NCBI GenBank assembly: GCA_029227815.1
Contig: CP118523.1
Coordinates: 2,108,001-2,172,000, forward strand
Direction of reading: 5' to 3'
Length of the DNA stretch: 64,000 nt
Source: Clostridiaceae bacterium M8S5
GTDB lineage: Bacteria; Bacillota; Clostridia; Tissierellales; MCWD3
In this document: positions 8,200 through 16,955 of the stretch, in pieces
How positions within the stretch are numbered: position 1 is the first letter of the stretch
How the letters are laid out: the number at the start of each line of letters is the position of its first letter
Notes under the pieces: model-generated
Seen by the model: only the letters and a program-made list of their open reading frames with translations
Database searches by the model: none
Told to the model about the DNA's origin: nothing
Program-made: the position numbers and the translations under genes

Positions 8200-9204
8200 C
8201 TATTTTCCTACTAATTCTAATTCATTTATTAGTGCTGGCAATACTTTGTTTGCATCTCCAACTATTCCAATATCACAAAATTCAAATATAGGTGCTTGCT
8301 CATCTTTATTAATGGCAACTATAAGTTCTGAATCTTCCATACCAGTTACATGTTGAATAGCACCTGATATACCGCATGCAACATATAAATCTGGTCTTAC
8401 TGTTTTACCTGTTTGACCAACTTGATGATTTCTATCTATCCATCCTGCATCAACTACAGCCCTAGACGCAGAAACCTGACCATCTAGCTTACTAGCTAGT
8501 ATTTTAAGTTGCTCGAAGTTTTCAGCTTTACCTATACCTCTACCTCCTGATATAAGCACATTTGCATCTTCTATGTTTATTTTTTCTTTAGTCTCTTTAA
8601 CAATCTCTAGTATCTCAATGTTTAAGTCATCAGTTGTAAACTGTATTTTCATCTCATCAATCTTGCCTACTTTGCTCTCATCTTTCTTTGCAAGAGTCAT
8701 TACTCCAGGTCTTACTGTTGACATTTGTGGTCTATGATCTGGACAAACTATTGTCGCCATAATATTTCCACCAAAAGCTGGTCTAGTCATCAAGAGATTT
8801 TTATTTTCTTCATCTATATCGAGTACAGTACAATCTGCTGTCAACCCTGTGTGTATTCTAGCTGATACTCTTGGTGCTAAATCTCTACCTATAGTTGTTG
8901 CTCCTATTAAGAATATCTCTGGTTTGTTTTCATCTATTACTTTAACTAAGGCCTTTGTATACGGTTCAGTTATATAAGTCTCTAGGGCTTTATCATCAAC
9001 ATAAATCACTTTATCTGCTCCATAATGTATAAGTGTCTTTGCTAAATTTTTTATATCTTTTCCTAATATTACTCCTGTTACATCTACCTCTAGTTTGTTT
9101 GCTAATTCTCTAGCTTTACTAATCAATTCAAGTGATACTTTTTGCAGTACACCTTCTCTTTGTTCTGCAAATACAAATACGCCTTTATACTCTGCTAAAC
9201 TCAA
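8200..9204 (-). CDS. etfA: Electron transfer flavoprotein alpha subunit
   Basis: About 334 residues from a TTG start at 9204, chosen because GGAGGAG lies 5 bases upstream; earlier in-frame TTG codons overlap that site. The N-terminal half is the alpha-domain; the C-terminal FAD domain shows VLISGGRGIG, VSASRAVVDAGW, QVGQTGKTVRPDLY and GISGAIQHVTGM. With EtfB it forms the FAD-carrying partner of butyryl-CoA dehydrogenase, which in clostridia couples crotonyl-CoA reduction to ferredoxin reduction by electron bifurcation. It is the last gene of crt-hbd-bcd-etfB-etfA. Confidence 0.95.
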   Translation of the reverse strand: MSLAEYKGVFVFAEQREGVLQKVSLELISKARELANKLEVDVTGVILGKDIKNLAKTLIHYGADKVIYVDDKALETYITEPYTKALVKVIDENKPEIFLIGATTIGRDLAPRVSARIHTGLTADCTVLDIDEENKNLLMTRPAFGGNIMATIVCPDHRPQMSTVRPGVMTLAKKDESKVGKIDEMKIQFTTDDLNIEILEIVKETKEKINIEDANVLISGGRGIGKAENFEQLKILASKLDGQVSASRAVVDAGWIDRNHQVGQTGKTVRPDLYVACGISGAIQHVTGMEDSELIVAINKDEQAPIFEFCDIGIVGDANKVLPALINELELVGK

Positions 9205-9222
9205 GTTTACTCCTCCTAACAA

Positions 9223-10005
9223 CTATATTATGAATTTCTCTTGTAATTTTTCAACAATCAATTTTGCTGCTTCATTCTCATCTACATTATACACTTTACC
9301 TGCTGATTTTACTCCCTTAGTAAATGATTTTTTAACCTTAGTTGGTGATCCTTTTAATCCAATGTTTTTAGTATCTACATCAATATCATCTAAGCTCCAT
9401 TTTATTATTTCTTTTTCTTTATAAGCATCCATAACACCACCTACTGACATGTATCTTGGAGTATTCATTTCACTTAATGTAGTTATTAAGCATGGTGTTT
9501 TAACTTTTAATTTGTGATAACCTTCTTCGTATTTTCTTTTTAATATCAGACTTTCTTCACTAAGTTCTAAATCTTCAACATAACTAACTTGTGGTAACTT
9601 TAAATGTTCTGCTATTTGTGGCCCTACTTGTGCTGTGTCTCCATCTATAGCCTGCCTTCCTGCTATTATCAAATCATATTGTAACTTTTTAATTGCTGCT
9701 GCTAGTGTAGAAGATGTTGCCCATGTATCTGCACCTGCAAATGCTCTATCACTCAATAATATTGCTTTATCTGCTCCCATAGCTAACGCCTCTCTTAAAG
9801 CTTTTTCCGCTTGAGGAGGTCCCATTGTTATAACTGTTATTTCGGCATCAATTTTATCTTTAATTGCAAGTGCAGCTTCTAAACCACTTTTATCATCTGG
9901 ATTTATTATACTTGGTACTCCATCTCTGATAAGTGTACCTGTTTTCTGGTCTAATTTTACTTCTGTTGTATCTGGCACTTGTTTTATACACACAACTATT
10001 TTCAT
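9223..10005 (-). CDS. etfB: Electron transfer flavoprotein beta subunit
   Basis: 260 residues, the usual EtfB length. It begins MKIVVCIKQVPDT and shows VTMGPPQAEKALREALAMG, DLIIAGRQAIDGDTAQVGP and the PCLITTLSEMNTPRYMS recognition-loop region that docks on the dehydrogenase. TAGGAGG precedes the ATG at 10005. It lies 12 bases after bcd and is followed at once by etfA, so the three form the Bcd/Etf module. The family carries FAD or AMP in this subunit. Confidence 0.95.
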   Translation of the reverse strand: MKIVVCIKQVPDTTEVKLDQKTGTLIRDGVPSIINPDDKSGLEAALAIKDKIDAEITVITMGPPQAEKALREALAMGADKAILLSDRAFAGADTWATSSTLAAAIKKLQYDLIIAGRQAIDGDTAQVGPQIAEHLKLPQVSYVEDLELSEESLILKRKYEEGYHKLKVKTPCLITTLSEMNTPRYMSVGGVMDAYKEKEIIKWSLDDIDVDTKNIGLKGSPTKVKKSFTKGVKSAGKVYNVDENEAAKLIVEKLQEKFII

Positions 10006-10017
10006 ATGTTTAACCTC

Positions 10018-11157
10018 CTATCTTAGTATATTGCTTGCTATAACCATTTTTTGGACTTCTGAAGTACCTTCATAAATCTCTGTAATTTTAGCGTCTCGCA
10101 TCATTCTCTCTACTGGATATTCTCTAGTATAGCCATACCCGCCGTGAAGTTGAACTGCTTTAGTAGTTACCATCATAGCTGTATCTGCTGCAAATAGTTT
10201 AGCCATAGCAGATTCATTACTGTAGATTTTTTGATTGTCCTTAGCTTTTGCTGCTCTATAAACTAACAATCTTGCCGCATCTGTAACAGTTTGCATATCT
10301 GCTAGTTGAAACTGTGTATTTTGGAATTTTGCTATACTTCTTCCGAATTGTTTTCTTTCTTTTACATATTTTATTGTTTCATCTATTGCACCTTGTGCGA
10401 TTCCTAAAGCTTGAGCTGCTATCCCAATACGTCCACCATCTAATGTCTTCATAGCTATAGAAAATCCTTTACCTTCTCTACCTAGTAAGTTCTCTTTTGG
10501 AACTTTACAGTTTTCAAATATCAACTCACATGTAGACGAGCCCTTGATTCCCATTTTTGCCTCTTTCTTTCCAACACTAAATCCATCAAAGTCTTTTTCT
10601 ACTATAAAAGCTGATATTCCCTTAGTTCCTTTACTTTTATCCGTCATAGCCATTATGATATATATATCTGCATATCCAGCATTTGTGATGAATATCTTTG
10701 AACCATTTAATATATAATAATCTCCTTCTAATACAGCTTTAGTCTGCTGAGCTGATGCATCTGTACCTGCATTTGCCTCAGTTAATCCAAATGCTCCGAG
10801 GTTCTCTCCACTTAATAATGGCCTTAGATACTTTTCTTTTTGCTCTTTTGTGCCATGTTCATATATAGGGGCTGCACATAGTGATGTATGTGCTGAGACA
10901 ATTACTCCTGTAGTCCCACATACTTTCGATAGTTCTTCTACAGCCATTGCATATGCTAAGTTATCAGCACCTTGCCCACCGTATTCTTTAGGAAATGGAA
11001 TCCCTAAAAAACCGTATTTACCAAGTTTTTTCACTGTCTCGACAGGAAACATTTCTTTTTCATCTACTTCTTCTGCTAACGGTTTAACTTCTTTTTCTGC
11101 AAATTCTCTGTACATCTGTCTTAACAATTGATGCTCTTTTGAAATATTAAAATCCAT
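10018..11157 (-). CDS. bcd: Butyryl-CoA dehydrogenase (acyl-CoA dehydrogenase)
   Basis: 379 residues, typical of short-chain acyl-CoA dehydrogenases. Domain order is N-terminal helices, a central beta domain (LTEANAGTDASAQQT, FITNAGYADIYI) and a C-terminal helical domain containing QLHGGYGYTREYPVERMMRDAKITEIYEGTSE; the Glu in EIYEGTSE is the catalytic base position of the family. AAAGGAGG precedes the ATG at 11157. Between hbd and etfBA, it should reduce crotonyl-CoA to butyryl-CoA with the Etf pair. Confidence 0.95.
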   Translation of the reverse strand: MDFNISKEHQLLRQMYREFAEKEVKPLAEEVDEKEMFPVETVKKLGKYGFLGIPFPKEYGGQGADNLAYAMAVEELSKVCGTTGVIVSAHTSLCAAPIYEHGTKEQKEKYLRPLLSGENLGAFGLTEANAGTDASAQQTKAVLEGDYYILNGSKIFITNAGYADIYIIMAMTDKSKGTKGISAFIVEKDFDGFSVGKKEAKMGIKGSSTCELIFENCKVPKENLLGREGKGFSIAMKTLDGGRIGIAAQALGIAQGAIDETIKYVKERKQFGRSIAKFQNTQFQLADMQTVTDAARLLVYRAAKAKDNQKIYSNESAMAKLFAADTAMMVTTKAVQLHGGYGYTREYPVERMMRDAKITEIYEGTSEVQKMVIASNILR

Positions 11158-11251
11158 AATTCTCCTCCTTTATGCCTCTAGTTGACTGTACACTTCTATT
11201 TAAATAACATTTTGGTATTGCTTTATTTAATTGACTTTAGGCTTTTTTTAA

Positions 11252-12097
11252 CTACTTATTATAGTCATAGAATCCTTTTTTAGTTTTTCTACCTAGTAAC
11301 CCTGCTCTTACCATTTTCACAAGGAGTGGATGTGGTCGATATTTAGGATCGCCAAATTCTTTATATAGAACTTGCATAATAGCTAAGTTTACATCATTTC
11401 CAATCAAGTCTGCTAATGCCAAAGGACCTATAGGGTGATTTGCTCCTAATTTCATTGCCTCATCTATATCATGAGCACTAGCTACTCCATCTGCTAGTAT
11501 TCCTATTGCTTCATTTATCATTGGAATTAATATTCTGTTGACTACAAAACCAGGTGCCTCCTCAACTTCTACTGGGGTTTTATTTATATCTCTAGTTATC
11601 TCTATTATTTTATTTTTAGTTTCATCTGATGTTGGTAAACCCTTTATTATCTCTACTAGTTTCATAACTGGAACTGGGTTAAAGAAATGCATACCTATTA
11701 CTTTTTCTGGTCTACTGGTAGCTGTTGCAATTTCAGTTATTGACAATGATGATGTGTTAGTGGCTAATATAGCTGATTCTTTGCAAAGACTATCTAATTC
11801 AGAGAATATTTCTTTCTTTATCTCCATATCCTCTACTGCTGCCTCAATCACTATATCAACATCCTTGCATTCTTTTATATCTGTAGTAACAGTTATGTTA
11901 CTCAATATTTCTTCTTTTCTTTCTTCAGTAATTTTCTCTTTTTTCACACTTCTATCAAGATTTTTTGTAATTACTTTTACTGCTCTTAGCACATATTCTT
12001 CTTTAATATCTCTAATTATCACACTGTAACCAGATTGAGCAAATATTTGAGCTATGCCACTACCCATAGTCCCTGCTCCTAAAACCATTATTTTCAT
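11252..12097 (-). CDS. hbd: 3-hydroxybutyryl-CoA dehydrogenase
   Basis: 281 residues, matching clostridial Hbd. The N-terminal Rossmann motif is [26 protein letters not shown] and [16 protein letters not shown] are the catalytic His and dimer signature; the C-terminus has [12 protein letters not shown]. It interconverts acetoacetyl-CoA and 3-hydroxybutyryl-CoA with NAD(P)H. The gene follows crt by 16 bases and precedes bcd by 95 bases. In Clostridium acetobutylicum hbd is last in the operon, so the order differs here. Confidence 0.95.
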   Translation of the reverse strand: MKIMVLGAGTMGSGIAQIFAQSGYSVIIRDIKEEYVLRAVKVITKNLDRSVKKEKITEERKEEILSNITVTTDIKECKDVDIVIEAAVEDMEIKKEIFSELDSLCKESAILATNTSSLSITEIATATSRPEKVIGMHFFNPVPVMKLVEIIKGLPTSDETKNKIIEITRDINKTPVEVEEAPGFVVNRILIPMINEAIGILADGVASAHDIDEAMKLGANHPIGPLALADLIGNDVNLAIMQVLYKEFGDPKYRPHPLLVKMVRAGLLGRKTKKGFYDYNK

Positions 12098-12113
12098 GTA
12101 AATTACCCCCTTT

Positions 12114-12893
12114 TTATTTACCTATAAATTTAGGTTTTCTTTTCTCTATAAAGGCTGTCATTCCTTCTACTTGATCTTTACTGGCAAAACATAGGGCAAA
12201 CAAATCTTTTTCTATTTGTATACCAGTTTCTATATCAGTTTCACAACCTCTATTAATAGCACTTTTTGCATATTTAACGGCTAATTTAGCATTTTGGGCT
12301 ATTTCTTTTGCAAGCTTAACAGCTTCACTTATCAATTCATCTTGGTGAACTATTTTATTTATCAAACCTATCTTTTCAGCCTCTTTTGCATTTATTAATC
12401 TTCCTGTAAATATTAGTTCTTTTGCTTTTGCAATACCTACTAATCTAGATAATCTCTGAGTACCACTAAATCCTGGTATAATGCCTAAGCTTACTTCCGG
12501 TTGCCCAAATTTAGCATTATCACTTACTATCCTTATATCGCAACACATTGCTAGTTCGCATCCTCCTCCTAATGCAAAACCATTGACAGCTGCTATGACA
12601 GGCTTTTTAAATAATTCTATCTTTCTAAATACATCTATACCTAATCTAGCAAATTCTCTTGCACTCTCAACATTTAAATCTCTCATTTGTAATATATCTG
12701 CTCCTGCTACAAAAGCTTTTCCCTCTCCTGATAATATCAACACATCTATATCATCGTTAGCTGATATTTCATTTAGTTGTAAGTCTAGCTCTTTAAGCAC
12801 TTGAGTATTTAATGCATTTAATGATTTTGGTCTATTGAAGCTTAAAATAGCAACATTTCCTTCTACCTTCAATAATAGATATTTTGAATCCAA
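12114..12893 (-). CDS. crt: Crotonase (3-hydroxybutyryl-CoA dehydratase)
   Basis: 259 residues of the enoyl-CoA hydratase family. [11 protein letters not shown] forms part of the CoA/oxyanion pocket; [13 protein letters not shown] and [19 protein letters not shown] carry the two catalytic Glu positions. The start is TTG at 12893, supported by GGGGAGG eight bases upstream. It is the first gene of the butyryl-CoA operon and is preceded at 12933-12947 by a sigma-54-type promoter. No thiolase gene lies in the operon, so acetoacetyl-CoA must come from elsewhere, for example a remote thl gene or lysine or amino-acid catabolism. Confidence 0.95.
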   Translation of the reverse strand: MDSKYLLLKVEGNVAILSFNRPKSLNALNTQVLKELDLQLNEISANDDIDVLILSGEGKAFVAGADILQMRDLNVESAREFARLGIDVFRKIELFKKPVIAAVNGFALGGGCELAMCCDIRIVSDNAKFGQPEVSLGIIPGFSGTQRLSRLVGIAKAKELIFTGRLINAKEAEKIGLINKIVHQDELISEAVKLAKEIAQNAKLAVKYAKSAINRGCETDIETGIQIEKDLFALCFASKDQVEGMTAFIEKRKPKFIGK

Positions 12894-12932
12894 TATAATG
12901 ACCTCCCCTTAAGTTTGCATATATAATATTAA

Positions 12933-12947
12933 GCAATTTTCATGCCA
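12933..12947 (-). promoter_or_regulatory. Sigma-54 (-24/-12) promoter for the crt operon
   Basis: Minus-strand TGGCATGAAAATTGC: GG and GC dinucleotides exactly 10 bases apart, matching the RpoN consensus (TGGCACG-N4-TTGC) at nearly all key positions, 40 bases upstream of the TTG start of crt. Confidence 0.8.
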
Positions 12948-13109
12948 TAATTAATAAATATTATTAAAATCTGAGAATCACTGAAATACACCCAATTTAT
13001 CACGTTTATCATTAATCAATCTATCATATATGATCTTACCTAGATTATTAAAACTGTTCACTTTGTATACATTATCCAGTAAAAACACTGTAATCATTGA
13101 TAAAATCAT

Positions 13110-13150
13110 AACAAATAAACATGTAAATAATATTTACATGTTTATTTGTT
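13110..13150. repeat. 41-bp near-continuous palindrome in the crt/lysW divergent region
   Basis: Left arm AACAAATAAACATGTAAAT (13110-13128), three-base spacer AAT, right arm its exact reverse complement (13132-13150). It lies about 165 bases upstream of the crt -24/-12 promoter, the usual range for an enhancer that binds a sigma-54 activator. It is AT-rich with no following T tract, so a terminator is less likely. Confidence 0.75.
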
Positions 13151-13425
13151 GTACACCCAAAAATTAAACCCTCTATTTCACTCTACATTCTTGATAATTC
13201 AATAATTCTAAGCAAATTATGATATCACAGTTTTATCTAAAATATGTTTTTAATTTATTTTATTCTGTGATACTAATACGCCCAAGAGATACTTTTTTTG
13301 TTATTTTATCTTTATATTGTTCTTTGCATCCTTTATACTGTGTAAAGTTTTGCTTTCTTTTGATAAAAACTTATCATTGTCATATCGTTTTTATCATTAT
13401 GCTTTATGCTATAAAACTTCATTAC

Positions 13426-13454
13426 TTGACATATACTGATAATCTGTGTATAAT
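13426..13454 (+). promoter_or_regulatory. Sigma-A promoter for the riboswitch/transporter transcript
   Basis: Perfect TTGACA (13426-13431), 17-base spacer, perfect TATAAT (13449-13454), just upstream of the lysine riboswitch. Confidence 0.92.
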
Positions 13455-13477
13455 AAAAACTCACAATAGTATAACTA

Positions 13478-13645
13478 TGATAGAGGCGCAGAGATTATTA
13501 GTAGCAATGTGGAGCTTAGCAAGCTATGATACATAGTGAAAGGATGATTTGCCGAAACATTATTTTATGCTAAGGAATAATGTTGGGGTTAAGTTTAATA
13601 GGCTTAACACTCTCACTACGTTATGTAGTGGAGGCGCTATTATTT
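13478..13645 (+). promoter_or_regulatory. Lysine riboswitch (L-box)
   Basis: The conserved L-box elements occur in order: GATAGAGGCGCAGAG (13479 onward), AGTA (13500), GTGAAAGG with GAAAGG at 13538-13543, GCCGAA at 13551-13556, TTGGGG at 13582-13587 and the closing GGAGGCGCTATT (13630-13641), whose CTAT can pair with ATAG at the 5' side to make P1. The segment after P1 can pair with the 5' arm of the terminator at 13666, giving the usual ligand-dependent choice: lysine bound, terminate; lysine scarce, read through. Confidence 0.93.
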
Positions 13646-13665
13646 GACGAGAGATTCCTTTTCAG

Positions 13666-13691
13666 ACAATAGTGCTTACTATTGTTTTTTT
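13666..13691 (+). terminator. Riboswitch-controlled intrinsic terminator
   Basis: Stem ACAATAGT / ACTATTGT with loop GCTT, followed by an eight-base T run, between the riboswitch aptamer and the transporter gene. Confidence 0.92.
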
Positions 13692-13726
13692 ATTGTTACT
13701 AAACATACTAATGAGGAGGAAATCTT

Positions 13727-15226
13727 ATGGATTTATTTATGAGTCTTTTACCCGCTATCGTAATGATAGTACTTGTGATAATCTCGCAAAAAGTTATTTT
13801 ATCAATTTCAGTAGGTGTTATTTTAGGTTCTCTGATTACACATAATTTTAATATTGTATCTTCTACGAAGTATATAGGTGTCACAATGAAAGGTATTGTG
13901 ACGGATTTTTCTTGGTATATGCCTATAGTAGGTTTTTTACTTCTTTTAGGAATTATCACTGCTTATTTAACTATATCTGGCTCAACAAGAGCATTTGCTG
14001 ATTGGGCAGTTTCTAAAATTAAGAACAAAAAATCTGCTCAATATCTCGCATGGTTACTTGGAATCATAATTTTTATTGATGACTATTTTAATGCTCTGGT
14101 TATTGGTGAAATATCAAAACCTATAACTGACAGATACAATGTTAGTAGAGCTAAGCTTTCTTATATTATTGACTCTACAAGTGCACCTGTATCTATATTA
14201 CTACCTATATCTACTTGGGGAGCATATGTTATCGGTATATTAACTGGTGTATTTGAAAAGATAGGTTATAAAACCTACAGTAGCACTACTGCTTTTTATC
14301 ATCTTATGCCAATGCAATTTTATGCTATAGTTGCTCTTACAATGGTATATATTGTGATAAAATTTGATGTGAATATATTCAAAATGAAGACTTATGAAGT
14401 AAGCTCTATGAACGGAAATGATATAAGTCGCTCTGACAATAATGCTGAGTTATTTGATGTGAAAATCGAGACAGATAAAGGTAATAAGTGGGGATTGATT
14501 GTAACTATTTTTTCTTTAATCATATTGATTCTTGGGGGTATGCTATATGAAGCAAACTGGGATATAAGCAAAATGCTCACAGTAGAAATAACTCTACCAC
14601 TATTTAGAGCTTCTGTTATTACCACTATTATTGCTTTACTTTTTGCAATATCTACTAGAGATATTTCAGCCAAAAAACTTTTTAAAGCAACTCTTAAAGG
14701 AATTTATTCAATGCTACCTGCTTCAATAATATTGATTTGCGCTTGGACTTTAGTAGCTGTAATCGGAGAATTAAATACAGGAAAATATCTAGCTGATCTA
14801 ATAAAAGGTTCTAATATAAACCCTAGCTTCTTACCTCCAATATTATTTATTGTGGGTAGTCTTGTAGCATTTATGACTGGTACTAGTTGGGGTACATTTG
14901 GATTATTGTTACCTATAGCAGGTGAAATACTCGCTGCAAGTGACCAAGCTATGATACTTCCAGCAATGGCAGCTGTTTTAAGTGGCGCTATTTTAGGAGA
15001 TCACTGTTCACCAATAAGTGATACAACTGTACTTTCAGCTACAGGAGCACAGTCAAAGCTTGATAGTCATTTTACTTCTCAGTTACCTTATGCTTTAATA
15101 TCAGGTATGATAGCATTTGTTGGATATATAATATATGGATTTACTACTAACCTACTGCTAAGTTATATAGCTATAGCAACTCAATTATTACTATTTACAA
15201 TTATAATCAAAAAAATTAATAAATAA
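13727..15226 (+). CDS. lysW: Lysine-riboswitch-controlled NhaC-family transporter (LysW type)
   Basis: 499 residues of the Na+/H+ antiporter NhaC superfamily with about 11-12 hydrophobic helices. Visible family segments are LGIIIFIDDYFNALVIG, SPISDTTVLSATGAQS and MTGTSWGTFGLLLPI. GAGGAGG precedes the ATG at 13727. A lysine riboswitch and terminator directly upstream show that expression falls when lysine is plentiful, which fits the NhaC-like lysine importer LysW predicted from comparative genomics rather than a housekeeping antiporter. Transport direction and ion coupling are inference. It is monocistronic, ending in a strong terminator. Confidence 0.88.
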   Translation: MDLFMSLLPAIVMIVLVIISQKVILSISVGVILGSLITHNFNIVSSTKYIGVTMKGIVTDFSWYMPIVGFLLLLGIITAYLTISGSTRAFADWAVSKIKNKKSAQYLAWLLGIIIFIDDYFNALVIGEISKPITDRYNVSRAKLSYIIDSTSAPVSILLPISTWGAYVIGILTGVFEKIGYKTYSSTTAFYHLMPMQFYAIVALTMVYIVIKFDVNIFKMKTYEVSSMNGNDISRSDNNAELFDVKIETDKGNKWGLIVTIFSLIILILGGMLYEANWDISKMLTVEITLPLFRASVITTIIALLFAISTRDISAKKLFKATLKGIYSMLPASIILICAWTLVAVIGELNTGKYLADLIKGSNINPSFLPPILFIVGSLVAFMTGTSWGTFGLLLPIAGEILAASDQAMILPAMAAVLSGAILGDHCSPISDTTVLSATGAQSKLDSHFTSQLPYALISGMIAFVGYIIYGFTTNLLLSYIAIATQLLLFTIIIKKINK

Positions 15227-15260
15227 AGAGAAGCAAAAGTAGCTTTTTGCTTCTCTTTTT
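15227..15260 (+). terminator. Terminator of lysW
   Basis: AGAGAAGCAAAA pairs with TTTTGCTTCTCT, followed by TTTTT, beginning immediately at the lysW stop codon. Confidence 0.93.
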
Positions 15261-15302
15261 ATATCTTTTTGGTAATACTAATATCGAAAAGAGGTGTTAA
15301 TT

Positions 15303-15512
15303 ATGAAACAAAATCATTTTGAACCCGATAAACGTTCTTCAAATTTTCGTATGGATATTGGTACTGATTTTAATTTAACTCTTGTTCCAAACTATGAACT
15401 ATTGAAACATACTAATAGTAATGTTAACTTTAATAAAGATTCTGGCAAAAAAATTGTTGTTAATGAAGATGAAGTGCTGTTAAATACAAATGCTAATGAT
15501 CCTAACCCCTAG
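15303..15512 (+). CDS. Small hydrophilic protein of unknown function
   Basis: 69 residues from ATG 15303, which has AAAGAGGTG spaced seven bases upstream; the earlier in-frame GTG at 15294 overlaps the ribosome site. The sequence is polar, rich in Asn, Lys and Asp, without a signal peptide or membrane segment, and ends in NTNANDPNP. I do not recognise a family. Its last 11 bases overlap the 3' end of the convergent gene at 15502. The good ribosome site supports it; its short length and lack of a domain keep confidence moderate. Confidence 0.6.
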   Translation: MKQNHFEPDKRSSNFRMDIGTDFNLTLVPNYELLKHTNSNVNFNKDSGKKIVVNEDEVLLNTNANDPNP

Positions 15513-16122
15513 GTTTTGTTTGTATAATGTTCTTTGTAAATATATCTTGTATGGTCTCTAATATAGATGAACTGTTTACTATCTTGTATACGTTATATTT
15601 TGGATCTCTTATTCTTATATATTTATCCTCATGTACATCTATCCGTATATACTTTCTTGAAGTCTTTATAATTAAAGAAAATTTTCTTTCTTTATCGTAA
15701 AATTTTCTTGGCTCATAATTTATTACAGTTAGATTAGATAAACATTTCATTATATCATTTATTACCTGACTATCTTCTATCTCAATATGAACATTTTTAC
15801 CTGTATCATCGTCAATTTTTATAATCCCTATATTACGTATATTACCTAAATGCTCACTATAATATTTTTCTAATACACTGCTTGTGAAATTTCTTGGATA
15901 AATCCTATCTATTATTATGTAGCCACATAACAAAACTATGCATATTAAAACTATCATAGTTTTTATGTATTTCTTTTTATAGATATAGCTAATTATACTA
16001 AGACAACCTAGTGCTATAACTAAACATACAGTTATATCTTCGTTTAGATTGTAAAATACACCCACTGTATTGGTTATTAACATTAAAATCAACCATATCC
16101 TACAACTAAGCCATTTTTTCAT
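15502..16122 (-). CDS. Membrane-anchored hypothetical protein
   Basis: 206 residues. Three predicted membrane helices occupy about residues 8-24, 30-48 and 54-73; the remaining 130 residues are soluble and charged, with alternating beta-like segments (FSLIIKTSRKYIRIDVHEDKYIRI). No family recognised. The ATG at 16122 has AAGGAG upstream. It lies 11 bases downstream of the methyltransferase gene on the same strand and is probably the third gene of a LysR-methyltransferase-membrane protein transcript. Confidence 0.75.
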   Translation of the reverse strand: MKKWLSCRIWLILMLITNTVGVFYNLNEDITVCLVIALGCLSIISYIYKKKYIKTMIVLICIVLLCGYIIIDRIYPRNFTSSVLEKYYSEHLGNIRNIGIIKIDDDTGKNVHIEIEDSQVINDIMKCLSNLTVINYEPRKFYDKERKFSLIIKTSRKYIRIDVHEDKYIRIRDPKYNVYKIVNSSSILETIQDIFTKNIIQTKPRG

Positions 16123-16133
16123 AGAATTTCTCC

Positions 16134-16955
16134 TTATTTTTCTAATATAATATATATTACATTCATGTTAAAAATAATACCTTCTTCTGCTTTTCGATTA
16201 TCTAAATATCTATCTACTTCTAACTTAAATTCATTAAAGTCACCTTGCTTTTTTATCTTATCAAATATATTACTTACAGCATTAGACCACATTTCATCCC
16301 ACCACTGTTTTTCATCATTATAGATTACTTTTTTGGATTCTTCTACTATATTAATAATCCTAAAACCTTTTATGTTTATATGTTTTTTTAGATTTTCTAC
16401 TGTATTCAATATTAGCTTTGCTGCACTATTTTTATTTTGAGTGGGCTTTGTTGCCTTTAAATACTTGTTAACTATGTTTGTAAGCCATTGTTGCTCTTGT
16501 TGCTCTCCCCATGTACTAAAAATAAGTTGTCCACTTTTTCTTAAAACTGATAATAGCTGATTTAATTTACTATCATCATGCAATATATTTCCTATACTAA
16601 AACCTGCTACAATAGCATCGAAATAGTTTTCAGCAAAATCTAAATCTTCTAAATCCATTACTCTCACTTCTACATTTTTTATTTTCTTTTTTTCTATATC
16701 CTTTTTTGTCTCACTAACCATATTATCTGAAATATCAACGCCTGTTACTTTACCCTTTTCTCCCACTATCAAAGAGGCTGGAAATAATGTTGATCCTCTT
16801 CCTATGCCTACATCTAATACATAGTCTCCTTCTTTTATACTTGATAAACTAACTAGTCTTTGCCCAAAATAATCCCAATAATCAGGCCCTATTTTACTAA
16901 AATTTTTAGCTACATTGTCCCATAATTGTTTTAACTGTTTTTTTCTATCTTTCAT
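16134..16955 (-). CDS. Class I SAM-dependent methyltransferase
   Basis: 273 residues. Motif I is VLDVGIGRGST (about residues 46-56), followed by VTGVDISDNM as the acidic ribose-binding strand and DLEDLDFAENYFDAIVAGFSI as motifs II-IV. This is the UbiE/Methyltransf_11 type; substrate unknown. The C-terminal third (about 170-273) has no obvious motif. ATAGGAGG precedes the ATG. Its start overlaps the stop of the LysR gene by 4 bases, so the two are translationally coupled and the regulator may control or be controlled with the methylation product. Confidence 0.85.
   Translation of the reverse strand: MKDRKKQLKQLWDNVAKNFSKIGPDYWDYFGQRLVSLSSIKEGDYVLDVGIGRGSTLFPASLIVGEKGKVTGVDISDNMVSETKKDIEKKKIKNVEVRVMDLEDLDFAENYFDAIVAGFSIGNILHDDSKLNQLLSVLRKSGQLIFSTWGEQQEQQWLTNIVNKYLKATKPTQNKNSAAKLILNTVENLKKHINIKGFRIINIVEESKKVIYNDEKQWWDEMWSNAVSNIFDKIKKQGDFNEFKLEVDRYLDNRKAEEGIIFNMNVIYIILEK

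Noticed and set aside
13219..13536. 105-codon plus-strand reading frame upstream of lysW
   Set aside because: It runs through the sigma-A promoter and into the lysine riboswitch, has no ribosome site and an unusual composition, so it is not a gene.
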